64,000 bases of DNA from Natronorubrum sulfidifaciens JCM 14089 (GTDB lineage Archaea; Halobacteriota; Halobacteria; Halobacteriales; Natrialbaceae): positions 5,699 to 69,698 of the forward strand of contig NZ_AOHX01000058.1 in NCBI RefSeq assembly GCF_000337735.1, read 5' to 3'. The notes under the pieces are model-generated. The model did no database searches. It was given only the letters and a program-made list of their open reading frames with translations, and was not told the origin of the DNA. This document shows positions 63,995 to 64,000 of the stretch, one piece after another (positions within the stretch are counted from its first letter, which is position 1; every line of letters begins with the position of its first letter). Made by a program: the position numbers and the translations under genes.

Positions 63995-64000
63995 CACTCT

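Overview
The window reads as the chromosome (or a large replicon) of a haloarchaeon, most like the Natrialbaceae. It is GC-rich, its proteins are very acidic, and many genes have a TATA-like box centred about 27-30 bases upstream of the start codon, as in leaderless archaeal transcripts. Gene families typical of haloarchaea include pilin-type RAVSPLIG proteins, CARDB and beta-helix surface proteins, 7TM histidine kinases, a thermosome-like protein and an IS1341-type TnpB. I cannot name the species.

Region 1 (1-18.4 kb) concerns surface and sensing functions. It holds a giant secreted beta-helix/CARDB-repeat protein that runs off the left edge, a membrane histidine kinase, a PNPOx-like flavoprotein, a truncated TnpB, a three-gene type IV pilus-like operon with overlapping genes, and a membrane-anchored chemotaxis-type transducer. 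Region 2 (18.5-28 kb) is core metabolism and transport: an Mqo-like FAD oxidoreductase, a PadR regulator, the proline operon proC-proB-proA with 8-base overlaps, a small CARDB protein, a PAS histidine kinase, an AI-2E family transporter and a NarK-like MFS carrier.

Region 3 (28.7-63.1 kb) is a long catabolic island. A Pot-type ABC importer (two unlike ATPases, a Tat lipoprotein binding protein, two permeases) is interleaved with DUF3830, SDR, asparaginase and a divergent thermosome-like gene. Then come a NodB-fold deacetylase/imidase candidate, a MaoC hydratase, a CoA-transferase, a hydantoin racemase, an acyl-CoA dehydrogenase, two HyuA-HyuB pairs flanking an amidase, a GNAT protein, an Lrp regulator, an F420/flavin LLM oxidoreductase overlapping an M20 carbamoylase, an IclR regulator, an N-carbamoylsarcosine-amidase-like hydrolase, an SDR and a dihydropyrimidinase-like hydantoinase. 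Almost every enzyme type needed to import, racemise, open and de-carbamoylate a cyclic amide, ureide or imide and feed the acid into CoA metabolism is present. The natural substrate cannot be read from sequence. A UspA protein closes the window.

Scattered through the window is a short palindromic repeat with termini ATACTGTCGGACAG (five full, partial or decayed copies). Two copies share the last base of a stop codon. A gene-poor, AT-richer stretch at 43.4-44.6 kb holds a run of four hairpins resembling a TnpB-type right end, plus a degenerate direct repeat. I saw no rRNA, tRNA or CRISPR array.
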